Of a DNA stretch of 64,000 nt, positions 39,569 to 47,859 are shown in pieces (within the stretch, counting starts at the first letter, position 1; every line of letters starts with the position of its first letter). The position numbers were made by a program, and so were the translations under genes. The notes under the pieces are model-generated. The model was not told where the DNA came from. It did not search any database and worked only from the letters and a program-made list of their open reading frames with translations. Source of the DNA: an uncultured Bacteroidota bacterium (GTDB lineage Bacteria > Bacteroidota > Bacteroidia > NS11-12g > UBA9320); contig CAKZLB010000046.1 in the NCBI GenBank assembly GCA_937124965.1, positions 226,776 to 290,775 on the forward strand. The letters are read 5' to 3'.

Positions 39569-40882
39569 ATGCGCACAAAAGACTATAGAAGCAATAAAGT
39601 TGATATTATCACTTTAGGTTGCTCTAAAAATATTGTAGATTCTGAGGTTTTGCTTACTCAGTTAAAAGCCAACCACATTGAAGCAAGTCACCAATCTGAA
39701 AAAGGTGAAGCAAATATCATCGTTGTAAATACATGTGGATTTATTGAAAACGCAAAACAAGAATCCATTGATACCATTCTACAATACATTGATGAAAAAG
39801 AAGCAGGAAACATCGACAAACTTTATGTAACTGGCTGTTTATCTCATCGATACAAAGAAGATCTTCAGTCAGAAATGCCAGAAGTTGATGCTTTTTTCGG
39901 AACAATGGAACTTCCAGGTTTGTTGCAAAAGTTAAATGCCGATTACAAAAAAGATTTACTTGGAGAACGAATAACCACGACACCGTTTCATTACGCTTAT
40001 CTTAAGATTTCTGAGGGTTGTAACCGTCCCTGCTCATTTTGTGCAATTCCTCAAATGAGGGGTAAACATGTTTCAAAGTCTATCGAGCAACTCGTATTAG
40101 AGGCAGAAAACTTAGCAAAAAACGGGTGTAAAGAGTTAATGCTTATTGCTCAAGATTCTACATATTATGGTTTAGATATTTACAACGAACGGAAACTAGC
40201 AGATTTAATGTCGTCTCTTTCAGATGTTAACGGCATTGACTGGATTCGTTTGCATTACGCCTATCCGTCACAGTTCCCAATGGATGCATTAGATGTAATA
40301 AAAAACAAATCAAGCATTTGTAATTATATGGATATGCCTCTTCAGCACATTTCCGATAATGTTCTAAAGTCAATGAGGAGAGGGATCAGCAAGCGAAGAA
40401 CTGTTGAACTCGTTGAGCATATAAAAACACATAATCCTGAGCTTGCCTTTAGAACTACAATGTTAGTTGGTCATCCAGGAGAAACCGAAAAAGACTTCAT
40501 GGAGCTTTGTGATTTTATCGAAGAATATAAATTTGACCGTCTAGGTGTATTTACATACTCTCACGAAGACGGCACTCACGCTCATACGCTGGAAGACAGC
40601 ATCCCTCAAGAAGAAAAAGAAGCAAGAGCCAGCCATATAATGGAAATTCAAGAGCAAATTAGTTTTGACTTGAATCAGAAAAAAATTGGAAACACGTATA
40701 AGGTTCTTGTTGACAGAATTGAAGGAGATTACTTTGTAGGAAGAACCGAAGCGGACTCACCTGAAGTAGATAATGAAGTTCTTATCACTTCGTCAAATGA
40801 ATATTTGCGTATCGGAGATTTTGTAAATGTAAAAATAGACTCAGCAAAAGAATTTGATTTATATGGCACAAGCGTTGGATAA
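39569..40882 (+). CDS. rimO: ribosomal protein S12 methylthiotransferase RimO
   Basis: Radical-SAM enzyme of 437 residues that methylthiolates an aspartate of ribosomal protein S12. The N-terminal cysteines (LGCSKNIVDSE, NTCGFI, VTGCLSHRY), the radical-SAM Cys151, Cys155 and Cys158 (SEGCNRPCSFCAIPQMRG) and the C-terminal TRAM domain are visible. CAIPQMRGKHVS distinguishes it from MiaB (19881). It lies between ftsY and bshC, overlapping bshC by 20 bases. Confidence 0.95.
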   Translation: MRTKDYRSNKVDIITLGCSKNIVDSEVLLTQLKANHIEASHQSEKGEANIIVVNTCGFIENAKQESIDTILQYIDEKEAGNIDKLYVTGCLSHRYKEDLQSEMPEVDAFFGTMELPGLLQKLNADYKKDLLGERITTTPFHYAYLKISEGCNRPCSFCAIPQMRGKHVSKSIEQLVLEAENLAKNGCKELMLIAQDSTYYGLDIYNERKLADLMSSLSDVNGIDWIRLHYAYPSQFPMDALDVIKNKSSICNYMDMPLQHISDNVLKSMRRGISKRRTVELVEHIKTHNPELAFRTTMLVGHPGETEKDFMELCDFIEEYKFDRLGVFTYSHEDGTHAHTLEDSIPQEEKEARASHIMEIQEQISFDLNQKKIGNTYKVLVDRIEGDYFVGRTEADSPEVDNEVLITSSNEYLRIGDFVNVKIDSAKEFDLYGTSVG

Positions 40883-42488
40883 CAAATCGATAAATCACAT
40901 CCCTTTACTAGAAACTGATTTTTTAAATCCAATAGTAAAGCGCTATCAAACCAACGACAATTTCCCTGCCGAGTTACTGAATGAATCACCTTATGCGGAT
41001 ATTGCCGAATCAATTAAGAGCCAAAAGAACTTCAACTTAGAATATCGAAACCAACTCGCTGACCTTATTATAAGTCAATATGCTGACTCTCAAATCACCC
41101 TTGAACCAGATTCCTTAGTCCTTAAAAATATTGAAAAACTAAGAAAGTCAAATACAGTAACCGCAACAACCGGTCAGCAAATACATATATTTCTCGGCCC
41201 ATTTTTCGTGGTCAACAAACTACTGTCGTGCTGCGCTCAAGCAAAGAGAATTGAAACTGAGTTAAATAATATAGACTGTGTTCCTATTTTTTGGATGGCA
41301 ACAGAAGATCATGATTTTGAAGAAATAAACTCAGTCAATCTTTATAACGAAGTATATACTTGGGACATAGAGTCACACGGTCCAGTTGGTCGAATTCCAC
41401 CACAGTCCCTTTTACCTCTTGTCGAGCAAGCAAAAAAGAGAATAGATCAAACTCCTAAAAATTTAGAGTTTATTGAAATCTGTGAATTTGCATACAAAAA
41501 TTGCAGAACGTTTGCGGATGCCAGTCGTTACATTATACATCAACTCTTCAAAAGTACGGGTATCGTTGTAATCGATCCAGATAACGCTTATTTAAAGCAA
41601 CAGTTTTCTGACACCATCAAGAGTGATCTCTTTGAACATAGCGTATCGAAACACATTGATGAGGCCATTGATACCATGAAGACATTTGGTATTAAAGCTC
41701 CAATCAATACGAGACCTATCAACCTTTTTTATATTGAAGACAGCCGAAGAACCAGAATTGAGCGTATCAATGAAATAGAATTTCAATTATTAGATGACAA
41801 TACAAAACTAAACTCAGAGGATATTAAGGACTTACTTAAAGAATCACCCGAAGTTTTTAGTCCTAATGCTTTGTTGAGGCCTTTGTTTCAACAAACGATA
41901 CTTCCAAACGTTGATTATGTATGTGGAATGAGTGAATTTGTGTATTGGTTGGAAGTTGGCAGTGCTATAAATTATCATGGTTCTACCATGCCAAAACTCT
42001 CGCTTCGAAAGTCAGCATTCTTCACTAATAAGAAGAATATTGATTATCTTATTCAGAACAACATTCCTATTTCGTATATATTTCTAGACGAAGAAACTTT
42101 TGTTCTTTTGTCAAGTCAAAAACTAAATGAAAAAAGTTTGTTATTACAGGAAAGCTTTGATCGGTTAAAAACAGATATAAATATTCTTACCACAGAATTT
42201 GAAAGCAATCCAAGTTTACACTCTCAACGTGCCGTTAAATATAGGACTCAGCTTATTGAAGAAGTTGAAAAATTACTGATTGAACACTCTGAATTATCAT
42301 TGTCAGAAAATAAAACTTTGACCAAAATACAAAAGTTTAAAAGTAAAATATGGTCGCAAAACTACGTTCAAGAACGAAATGTTTCGATTATTCAAATGGT
42401 AAATGAAATGCTATTTTGCATCAACAATTCGATTCACAACAACAGTATTTTTGTGGATAACACGTTAATAACGTTGGCCGAAAATTGA
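40863..42488 (+). CDS. bshC: putative bacillithiol synthase BshC
   Basis: Proposed cysteine-adding enzyme of bacillithiol synthesis; 541 residues from ATG 40863 (MAQALDNKSIN). The family signatures TGQQIHIFLGPFFVVNK and PIFWMATEDHDFEEIN are present, as is a C-terminal coiled coil (about 410-490). A TTG at 40854 would add three residues and is less likely. It overlaps rimO by 20 bases. BshA and BshB are not in the window. The family assignment is firm; the biochemical role of BshC is inferred from genetics in Bacillus. Confidence 0.9.
   Translation: MAQALDNKSINHIPLLETDFLNPIVKRYQTNDNFPAELLNESPYADIAESIKSQKNFNLEYRNQLADLIISQYADSQITLEPDSLVLKNIEKLRKSNTVTATTGQQIHIFLGPFFVVNKLLSCCAQAKRIETELNNIDCVPIFWMATEDHDFEEINSVNLYNEVYTWDIESHGPVGRIPPQSLLPLVEQAKKRIDQTPKNLEFIEICEFAYKNCRTFADASRYIIHQLFKSTGIVVIDPDNAYLKQQFSDTIKSDLFEHSVSKHIDEAIDTMKTFGIKAPINTRPINLFYIEDSRRTRIERINEIEFQLLDDNTKLNSEDIKDLLKESPEVFSPNALLRPLFQQTILPNVDYVCGMSEFVYWLEVGSAINYHGSTMPKLSLRKSAFFTNKKNIDYLIQNNIPISYIFLDEETFVLLSSQKLNEKSLLLQESFDRLKTDINILTTEFESNPSLHSQRAVKYRTQLIEEVEKLLIEHSELSLSENKTLTKIQKFKSKIWSQNYVQERNVSIIQMVNEMLFCINNSIHNNSIFVDNTLITLAEN
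42452..42460 (-). promoter_or_regulatory. DnaA-box-like 9-mer at 3' end of bshC
   Basis: TGTGGATAA again; a one-mismatch copy, TGCGGATAA, lies at 42526-42534 in the AT-rich gap before the OmpA-family gene. This may be chance. Confidence 0.3.
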
Positions 42489-42560
42489 TTTTCTTGCTTA
42501 TTATCAGTTTCTTATCTATTTTTGCTGCGGATAACTACAAACACATATTTATAGATTGAA

Positions 42561-44123
42561 ATGAAAATGAAAAGCTTTAAAATTACCTTGGTAATTGCTG
42601 CCATGTCGTTTAGCCATTTGGCTAGTGCACAAATTGGAAATTATTTCGACAAGTTTAGACCCGCGAAACGTTGGTCACTTGGTTTACAAATTAGCCCAAC
42701 ACATACAATGAGTGATGCCGATGATTACCGTGTAGGTATGGCATTTGGTGGTCATGTAAAATATTCAGTTTCTCAAACATTTGGGCTTAAGGTAAACGGA
42801 AATTTTGGTACCTTAACTGGCTCTAGATTGGAGCAAGACATTAGTGGAAATGGTGATAATGGTAGAAATACTACCTCAGTTCCAGATAATCAGACGACCT
42901 TCAACCCAGGGAATCAAGCACCATCTGAAGATTCATACTTTTTCAAAAACAACTTTAAAGATTTTAATGTTACAGCACATTTGACGTTAGGTAATATCTC
43001 TTTCTTACGTCCACTTCGTAAAGTTCAGATGTACTTTTTTACAGGTTTTGGTGTTGTTTGGAGTGACGTTACTGGTGGTTTTGAAAAAACAGCTGACGCA
43101 TTTGTTTATTACGATGAATGGGGAGACAACTATTTCAAAGCTATATATGATAACAATGGCAACTTTATTGATGCTGAGACATCATTTAAAGGTAATAACT
43201 TCACTGTGCCATTTGGAGTAGGTTTTAAGAGAAACTTAGGACGTTTATTTGATGTTGGAATTGAATATAAGAATCATTACACTAGAAATGACAACTTAGA
43301 TGGATTCTCTTTCCCAGTATGGAGAAACAGAGTATTTGATTTTTATGGCTTGTTAAGTTTTCAAGCAAGTATCAAACTAGGCGGAAAAGACGGTAACAAA
43401 GAACATTACGACTGGTTGAATCCAGTAGAGTCGATCTACACAACTATGGATAGTCTTAAGTTAATACAAGAAAAAGTAGACTTACTACTTATAGATACAG
43501 ACGATGACGGTGTGGCAGACTATTGGGATAAAGAACCAGATACTGAAAAAGGATCTTGGGTTTGGGGAAGTGGAGAAGCTGCCGATATCGATATGGATGG
43601 AATTCCTGATCACAAAGACGCTGAACCATTCTCCGAAAGAGGTGCAATCGTAGATGTAGATGGTATCATGATTGACGTTGACAACGATGGAGTACCGGAT
43701 TACCGAGACGAAAACACTAAAACTCAAACTGGTGTTCTAGTTAACCCAAGAACTGGGACTGAGGTAAAAGTTAACACTGCAACTGGCGGTGGCGGAACTT
43801 GCTGCGATTGCGAAGATGTAATGCTACCATCGATAATTTTTGATGCAGGAAGCGATCGTATCAAACCTGAATTTTACGGATCATTATATAATATCGCAGA
43901 AAAATTAAAAGCTTGTCCTGACCTTAAAATTTTAACCACAGGTTATGCAGTAAGAAGCAAGTCCGGCTCTCAAATAGCATTTAAACGTACAACTGCCATC
44001 ATAGATTATTTAAATGCAAACTATAACATTCCAAGAGATCGCTTTAGTATGGACACTGAAGGAGAAGCGCCTGCTGGGTTAGATTACGCATCAAGACGAA
44101 TTGATTTATTCAAATTGAGATAA
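42561..44123 (+). CDS. OmpA-family outer-membrane protein with thrombospondin type 3 repeats
   Basis: Outer-membrane protein of 520 residues that probably ties the outer membrane to peptidoglycan. Order of parts: a signal peptide (about 1-24, ending LASAQ); an eight-strand barrel-like domain (about 30-280, alternating aromatic strands); a short coiled segment; three Asp-rich calcium-binding type 3 repeats (DTDDDGVADYWDKEPD, DIDMDGIPDHKDAEP, DVDNDGVPDYRDEN); a cysteine cluster CCDC; and a C-terminal OmpA peptidoglycan-binding domain whose late NxxLSxxRA-like segment is degenerate (SQIAFKRTTAIIDYL). It is monocistronic and followed by a strong bidirectional terminator. Confidence 0.9.
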   Translation: MKMKSFKITLVIAAMSFSHLASAQIGNYFDKFRPAKRWSLGLQISPTHTMSDADDYRVGMAFGGHVKYSVSQTFGLKVNGNFGTLTGSRLEQDISGNGDNGRNTTSVPDNQTTFNPGNQAPSEDSYFFKNNFKDFNVTAHLTLGNISFLRPLRKVQMYFFTGFGVVWSDVTGGFEKTADAFVYYDEWGDNYFKAIYDNNGNFIDAETSFKGNNFTVPFGVGFKRNLGRLFDVGIEYKNHYTRNDNLDGFSFPVWRNRVFDFYGLLSFQASIKLGGKDGNKEHYDWLNPVESIYTTMDSLKLIQEKVDLLLIDTDDDGVADYWDKEPDTEKGSWVWGSGEAADIDMDGIPDHKDAEPFSERGAIVDVDGIMIDVDNDGVPDYRDENTKTQTGVLVNPRTGTEVKVNTATGGGGTCCDCEDVMLPSIIFDAGSDRIKPEFYGSLYNIAEKLKACPDLKILTTGYAVRSKSGSQIAFKRTTAIIDYLNANYNIPRDRFSMDTEGEAPAGLDYASRRIDLFKLR

Positions 44124-44141
44124 TTAAATCTCTAACAATAA

Positions 44142-44176
44142 AAAACGCCACATTGATTTATTCAATGTGGCGTTTT
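44142..44176. terminator. bidirectional terminator between ompA-like and lipoprotein genes
   Basis: AAAACGCCACATTGA (44142-44156) pairs perfectly with TCAATGTGGCGTTTT (44162-44176) around the loop TTTAT. Both ends are T-rich on their own strand, so it serves both convergent genes. Confidence 0.92.
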
Positions 44177-44232
44177 CTATTTAATACATACTTACGTTGG
44201 CAGATGATGCACTAAGGACTAAATAACTCGAG

Positions 44233-45390
44233 TTAATTAAACTGTCTATAATAACGATTTAATGAACTAATTACTTGGTTGTAAATAGGTTGTGTAAACT
44301 CAACAAACAAATCTTGTGGACTCGGTGGAAATGCTTCTCTCTGTCTTGTTAAAGCCAACTGATTGTCTGACAATGCTTCTTCTTGACCATTAAAACTAGC
44401 CCAATCTGTTTTCCAAACAAACGTACCTGGCAACTTTCTTTGTTGAATAGTAGATCCAGTAGTCGCATTGATTATTTGGAAATCCAGTAAACCACTTGAT
44501 ACTAATGTTTTTTCAAATGTTGTTAATTCTGCTTTAACGGTACCAAAAACAGGCTTTTCTCCGTCACTAGTCTTAACTGTACCAACTTTAACACTATCTC
44601 TTTCAATTAATTCTACGCGCTCTTTAATGAGTGTTTGACCAACCACGAAATCATCAAATTGCATAATTACCACTTCATCAGGAACAAAGTCTGCAGTTAA
44701 AACATCCGCCTCACGATAAAATTGAACAAACGTCAGATTCAAATTTCGAACATGCTCTAAAATTGAATTTTGAAAAAACTCATTGGTTAAACTCAGTGAA
44801 CGAGAATGAACTGGAATGTCTTCGATTAGTACATGGACGGTTCCCTTTGCTAACGCATCTTCAATATATGTATCGATTCCTGTGTACTCTGGAGTGTAAT
44901 CCTTTGCCGTCAGGAACAACTTATATGCTGCTCGTGCCGACTCTTTGGTCTCTTTTTTAAGCTCAGTCAATCCAGACTCAAAATAAACCTTTGAAGCCGC
45001 CAACTTTGCTGAATTTAGTTCTGACTGAAAAACTTTTGGGTTTTTAACGATAGAAAGGCAACCCGGACATCTGGTTATCTCATCATGGAGCATATTTAAC
45101 TGGCTATAATGAGTCACTACCCCATCCCATTTATACAAGTCTGAGCTGGCTTTTAATTGCTTAATTCGATTTAAGTGAAAGTCCAATGCATGCTGATAAG
45201 CCAACGGCAAATATTGTCTGGCCTTTTTACTATCGGGGTTGTTTCTCAACCTTTTAATTGCCTGGAGTGTGGCGGCATCATAATCGCCTCTTTCGAATCG
45301 CTTTTTAGCAGAAACACATCCCGTAACAATCAGAAGTGTTGAAAGTATAAATAACAGGCCGAGTCTTTTTGGGTAAATTAATCGTTTCAT
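44233..45390 (-). CDS. hypothetical lipoprotein with N-terminal TPR-like region
   Basis: Lipoprotein of 385 residues with a lipobox (LIVTGC, Cys25) in a typical signal peptide. The start is ATG 45390 (MKRLIYPKRLG); an ATG at 45399 adds three residues. The mature N-terminus (RFERGDYDAATLQAIKRLRN) looks like one or two TPR helices, followed by a beta-rich region with no recognised family (about 200-385). The outer membrane is its likely place. It lies downstream of tpiA on the same strand, separated by a 12-bp-stem inverted repeat. Function unknown. Confidence 0.75.
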   Translation of the reverse strand: MKRLIYPKRLGLLFILSTLLIVTGCVSAKKRFERGDYDAATLQAIKRLRNNPDSKKARQYLPLAYQHALDFHLNRIKQLKASSDLYKWDGVVTHYSQLNMLHDEITRCPGCLSIVKNPKVFQSELNSAKLAASKVYFESGLTELKKETKESARAAYKLFLTAKDYTPEYTGIDTYIEDALAKGTVHVLIEDIPVHSRSLSLTNEFFQNSILEHVRNLNLTFVQFYREADVLTADFVPDEVVIMQFDDFVVGQTLIKERVELIERDSVKVGTVKTSDGEKPVFGTVKAELTTFEKTLVSSGLLDFQIINATTGSTIQQRKLPGTFVWKTDWASFNGQEEALSDNQLALTRQREAFPPSPQDLFVEFTQPIYNQVISSLNRYYRQFN

Positions 45391-45449
45391 AATTGCCATT
45401 ATTAGTATTGAGTAAACATAAAACAAAAACTGTCCCATACTTAGAAGTC

Positions 45450-45482
45450 ATTATTTAATGGGAAATTACACCATTAAATAAT
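45450..45482. repeat. perfect 12-bp inverted repeat upstream of lipoprotein gene
   Basis: ATTATTTAATGG (45450-45461) and CCATTAAATAAT (45471-45482) are separated by 9 bases, 33 bases beyond the tpiA stop and 60 before the lipoprotein ATG. No T-run follows on the minus strand, so an operator or RNA hairpin is more likely than a classical terminator. Confidence 0.6.
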
Positions 45483-45515
45483 CGTTAGCTGAAAGATTTT
45501 GTTCAAAAAAATGGG

Positions 45516-46271
45516 CTATGCTCGAATAATTCCAGCAAAGCTATTGGCATCTAGCGCAGCCCCACCAATTAAACCACCGTCAATATCCGCCATTCCAAAT
45601 AATTCCGATGCATTTCCAGGCTTAACACTACCTCCGTAAAGTATACGAGTGTTGTTCGCTACAGTTTCATTCGCTATTTGTTTGATTAACGTACGTGCGT
45701 GTTTGTGAATTTCTTGAGCCTGCTCTGCTGAAGCGGTTTTCCCTGTGCCGATGGCCCAAACAGGTTCATAGGCTATTGTTACTTTCGACCAATCTTCTGC
45801 ATTTAAATGACCTAAACCATTTTTAATTTGCGTTTCCACAACTGCAAAATGATCTCCTCCTTCACGTTGTTCTAAGGTTTCTCCAAAACAGTAAATGACA
45901 TCTAGCCCATTGCGCAAGGCAACGGTTACCTTCTCCGCAAGAATTTCATTCGTTTCGTTGCAGTATTCTCGTCGCTCCGAATGACCAACTAGCACTGACT
46001 GAACAGGAACGGATGCAAGCATCTCAGCAGAAACCTCTCCTGTATATGCCCCAGAATCTTTGTGGTGACAATTTTGTGCACCTAAAACTATTCCACTTCC
46101 ATTTAGTGAGTTGTGAAAGACTTTAAGGTGTGTGAATGGAGCATATACATGCACATCACATGATTTAAGGTCATCTTCCTTTATTTCGCTCAATAAGTCT
46201 TTCAGTAACAAATAACCGCTGTTCATATCGGTATTCATTTTCCAGTTTCCTGCAACAAGTCGTTTTCTCAT
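45516..46271 (-). CDS. tpiA: triosephosphate isomerase
   Basis: Interconverts dihydroxyacetone phosphate and glyceraldehyde 3-phosphate in glycolysis; 251 residues, full length. Catalytic Lys11 (GNWKMN), the histidine in VLVGHSERR, the catalytic glutamate in AYEPVWAIGTG and the phosphate loop LYGGSVKPGN with GGLIGGAAL are all present. It lies 7 bases downstream of the GlmU-like gene on the same strand, so the two are likely one transcript. Confidence 0.97.
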   Translation of the reverse strand: MRKRLVAGNWKMNTDMNSGYLLLKDLLSEIKEDDLKSCDVHVYAPFTHLKVFHNSLNGSGIVLGAQNCHHKDSGAYTGEVSAEMLASVPVQSVLVGHSERREYCNETNEILAEKVTVALRNGLDVIYCFGETLEQREGGDHFAVVETQIKNGLGHLNAEDWSKVTIAYEPVWAIGTGKTASAEQAQEIHKHARTLIKQIANETVANNTRILYGGSVKPGNASELFGMADIDGGLIGGAALDANSFAGIIRA

Positions 46272-46278
46272 TCTTCGT

Positions 46279-47457
46279 TTATTTATTTAAATCCCAGTTT
46301 CTGTTGGTTTTTGTAATTTCAAAAATATGCATCAAAATATCTCGTTCAATTTGATCAAGGGCCTTACCCCTACGCTGCATCACTAACTCTGCTGTTTCAA
46401 AGGCTTTGTTTGTTTGGTACGTAGCAAACCCATTACCTCCACCCCACGCAAAAGATGGTATAAAATTTCTAGGAAAACCAGCACCAAAAATATTTGATGA
46501 AACTCCAACGACAGTACCTGTATTAAACATGGTATTAATTCCACATTTACTATGGTCGCCCATTATTAAACCGCAGAACTGTTTACCTGTTTTACGAAAC
46601 CTCCCCGTTGGATAGTCCCAAAGCTTAACCTCTGCATAATTGTTTTTAAGGTTAGAGTTATTACTGTCAGCACCAATATTACACCATTCACCGATAACAC
46701 TGTTTCCTAAGAAACCATCATGTCCTTTATTTGAATATCCAAGAATGACACTATTGTTTATTTCCCCTCCCACTTTAGAATGAGGCCCAATAGTAGCCGA
46801 ACCATACACTTTCGCGCCTAGTTTGAGGGCAGCACCGTCACACAAGGCTAAACTACCTCGAACGAGAGCGCCTTCCATGATTTCAGCATTATGTCCTACA
46901 TAGATAGAACCTGAACTTGCATTAAGCATAGCTCCTTCAACTGTTGCTGAATCCTCTATAAATATTCTACCGTTTCCGACTATTGTATTTGTGTCAGATA
47001 TTTTTGCTGACTTCCTTCCTTCAGTAAGTAAATCAAAGTCTTTTTCTAACTCCTCCCCATTTAACGTAAATATGTCTTCAGGGTAATTTATGAATGTTGC
47101 TGAATGCGATTTTTTGTTGATTTCGTTTTCTTGAAAATTGAAATCCCTTGAATAAGCAGCGACTAAACGACCTGAATCATCTAGCAATACGTCCCCAAAT
47201 TTTAAAGACTTTATTTCTTCAATCAACTCTTTAGTCGGAAGACATGCCGCATTAACGAAAAGATTTTGATCAGTTAAACTTGCCGGATACTTTTTGACCA
47301 AATGTGGAGCTGTCAAATAACTCACATCAGCATTCAAATACTTGGACCATTTATCTGCTATAGTTAAAATTCCAACTCTAATTTCTGCTATAGGTCGAGT
47401 GAATGATAATGGTAATAAGTTCTCTCGAAAATGATCGTCGAATAAGACTAAATTCAT
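46279..47457 (-). CDS. GlmU-like protein (putative sugar nucleotidyltransferase with left-handed beta helix)
   Basis: 392 residues. The N-terminal half starts NLVLFDDHFRENLLPLSFTRP, the signature of a Bacteroidota GlmU-like family, and lacks the canonical nucleotide-binding LxAGxGTRM motif, so its transferase activity is doubtful. The C-terminal half (about 165-350) has hexapeptide repeats of a left-handed beta helix (for example GSIYVGHNAEIMEGALVRGS), as in acyltransferases such as GlmU. Homologues are often annotated as glucose-1-phosphate thymidylyltransferase; the substrate is unknown. It sits directly upstream of tpiA. Confidence 0.75.
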   Translation of the reverse strand: MNLVLFDDHFRENLLPLSFTRPIAEIRVGILTIADKWSKYLNADVSYLTAPHLVKKYPASLTDQNLFVNAACLPTKELIEEIKSLKFGDVLLDDSGRLVAAYSRDFNFQENEINKKSHSATFINYPEDIFTLNGEELEKDFDLLTEGRKSAKISDTNTIVGNGRIFIEDSATVEGAMLNASSGSIYVGHNAEIMEGALVRGSLALCDGAALKLGAKVYGSATIGPHSKVGGEINNSVILGYSNKGHDGFLGNSVIGEWCNIGADSNNSNLKNNYAEVKLWDYPTGRFRKTGKQFCGLIMGDHSKCGINTMFNTGTVVGVSSNIFGAGFPRNFIPSFAWGGGNGFATYQTNKAFETAELVMQRRGKALDQIERDILMHIFEITKTNRNWDLNK

Positions 47458-47490
47458 CGCACGAAGTTATGTAATAATGATATAAAACAA

Positions 47491-47517
47491 ACAAAGCCCT
47501 CGAATTGAGGGCTTTGT
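47491..47517 (-). terminator. Rho-independent terminator after rpmE2
   Basis: ACAAAGCCCTC (47491-47501) pairs with GAGGGCTTTGT (47507-47517). On the minus strand the hairpin is followed by TTGTTTTAT, ending the L31 transcript. Confidence 0.85.
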
Positions 47518-47535
47518 AATAGACTGATATCTAAT

Positions 47536-47787
47536 TTATTTCTTTTTACCGTAACGTTTGTTGAACTTATCAATTCTACCAGCAGAATCAACGAAGTTCA
47601 TTTTACCCGTATAAAATGGGTGCGACGTATTTGATATTTCTAATTTGTACAATGGATACTCGTTACCATCTTCCCATTCGATGGTTTCTTTAGTATCAAC
47701 GGTAGATTTAGTAATGAACATGTGCTCATTTGACATGTCTTTAAAAACTACTAATCTATAATTTTCTGGATGTATTCCCGCTTTCAT
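47536..47787 (-). CDS. rpmE2: 50S ribosomal protein L31 type B
   Basis: 83-residue large-subunit protein at the subunit interface. The start [19 protein letters not shown] and the late [21 protein letters not shown] are type B hallmarks, and none of the four zinc-binding cysteines of type A is present. In other bacteria type B replaces type A under zinc shortage; in Bacteroidota it is often the only form. It is a monocistronic unit with its own terminator. Confidence 0.95.
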   Translation of the reverse strand: MKAGIHPENYRLVVFKDMSNEHMFITKSTVDTKETIEWEDGNEYPLYKLEISNTSHPFYTGKMNFVDSAGRIDKFNKRYGKKK

Positions 47788-47812
47788 CTCTTTAACTATT
47801 TTTGAAGGACTG

Positions 47813-47820
47813 CAAAGGTA
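47813..47820 (-). promoter_or_regulatory. putative -7 element of rpmE2
   Basis: TACCTTTG on the minus strand, 25 bases before the rpmE2 ATG, matches TAnnTTTG. No clear TTTG is seen at the expected -33 distance. Confidence 0.45.
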
Positions 47821-47859
47821 ATAGATATTTTAAAAGTACCATCACTTTTTTAAACCATT

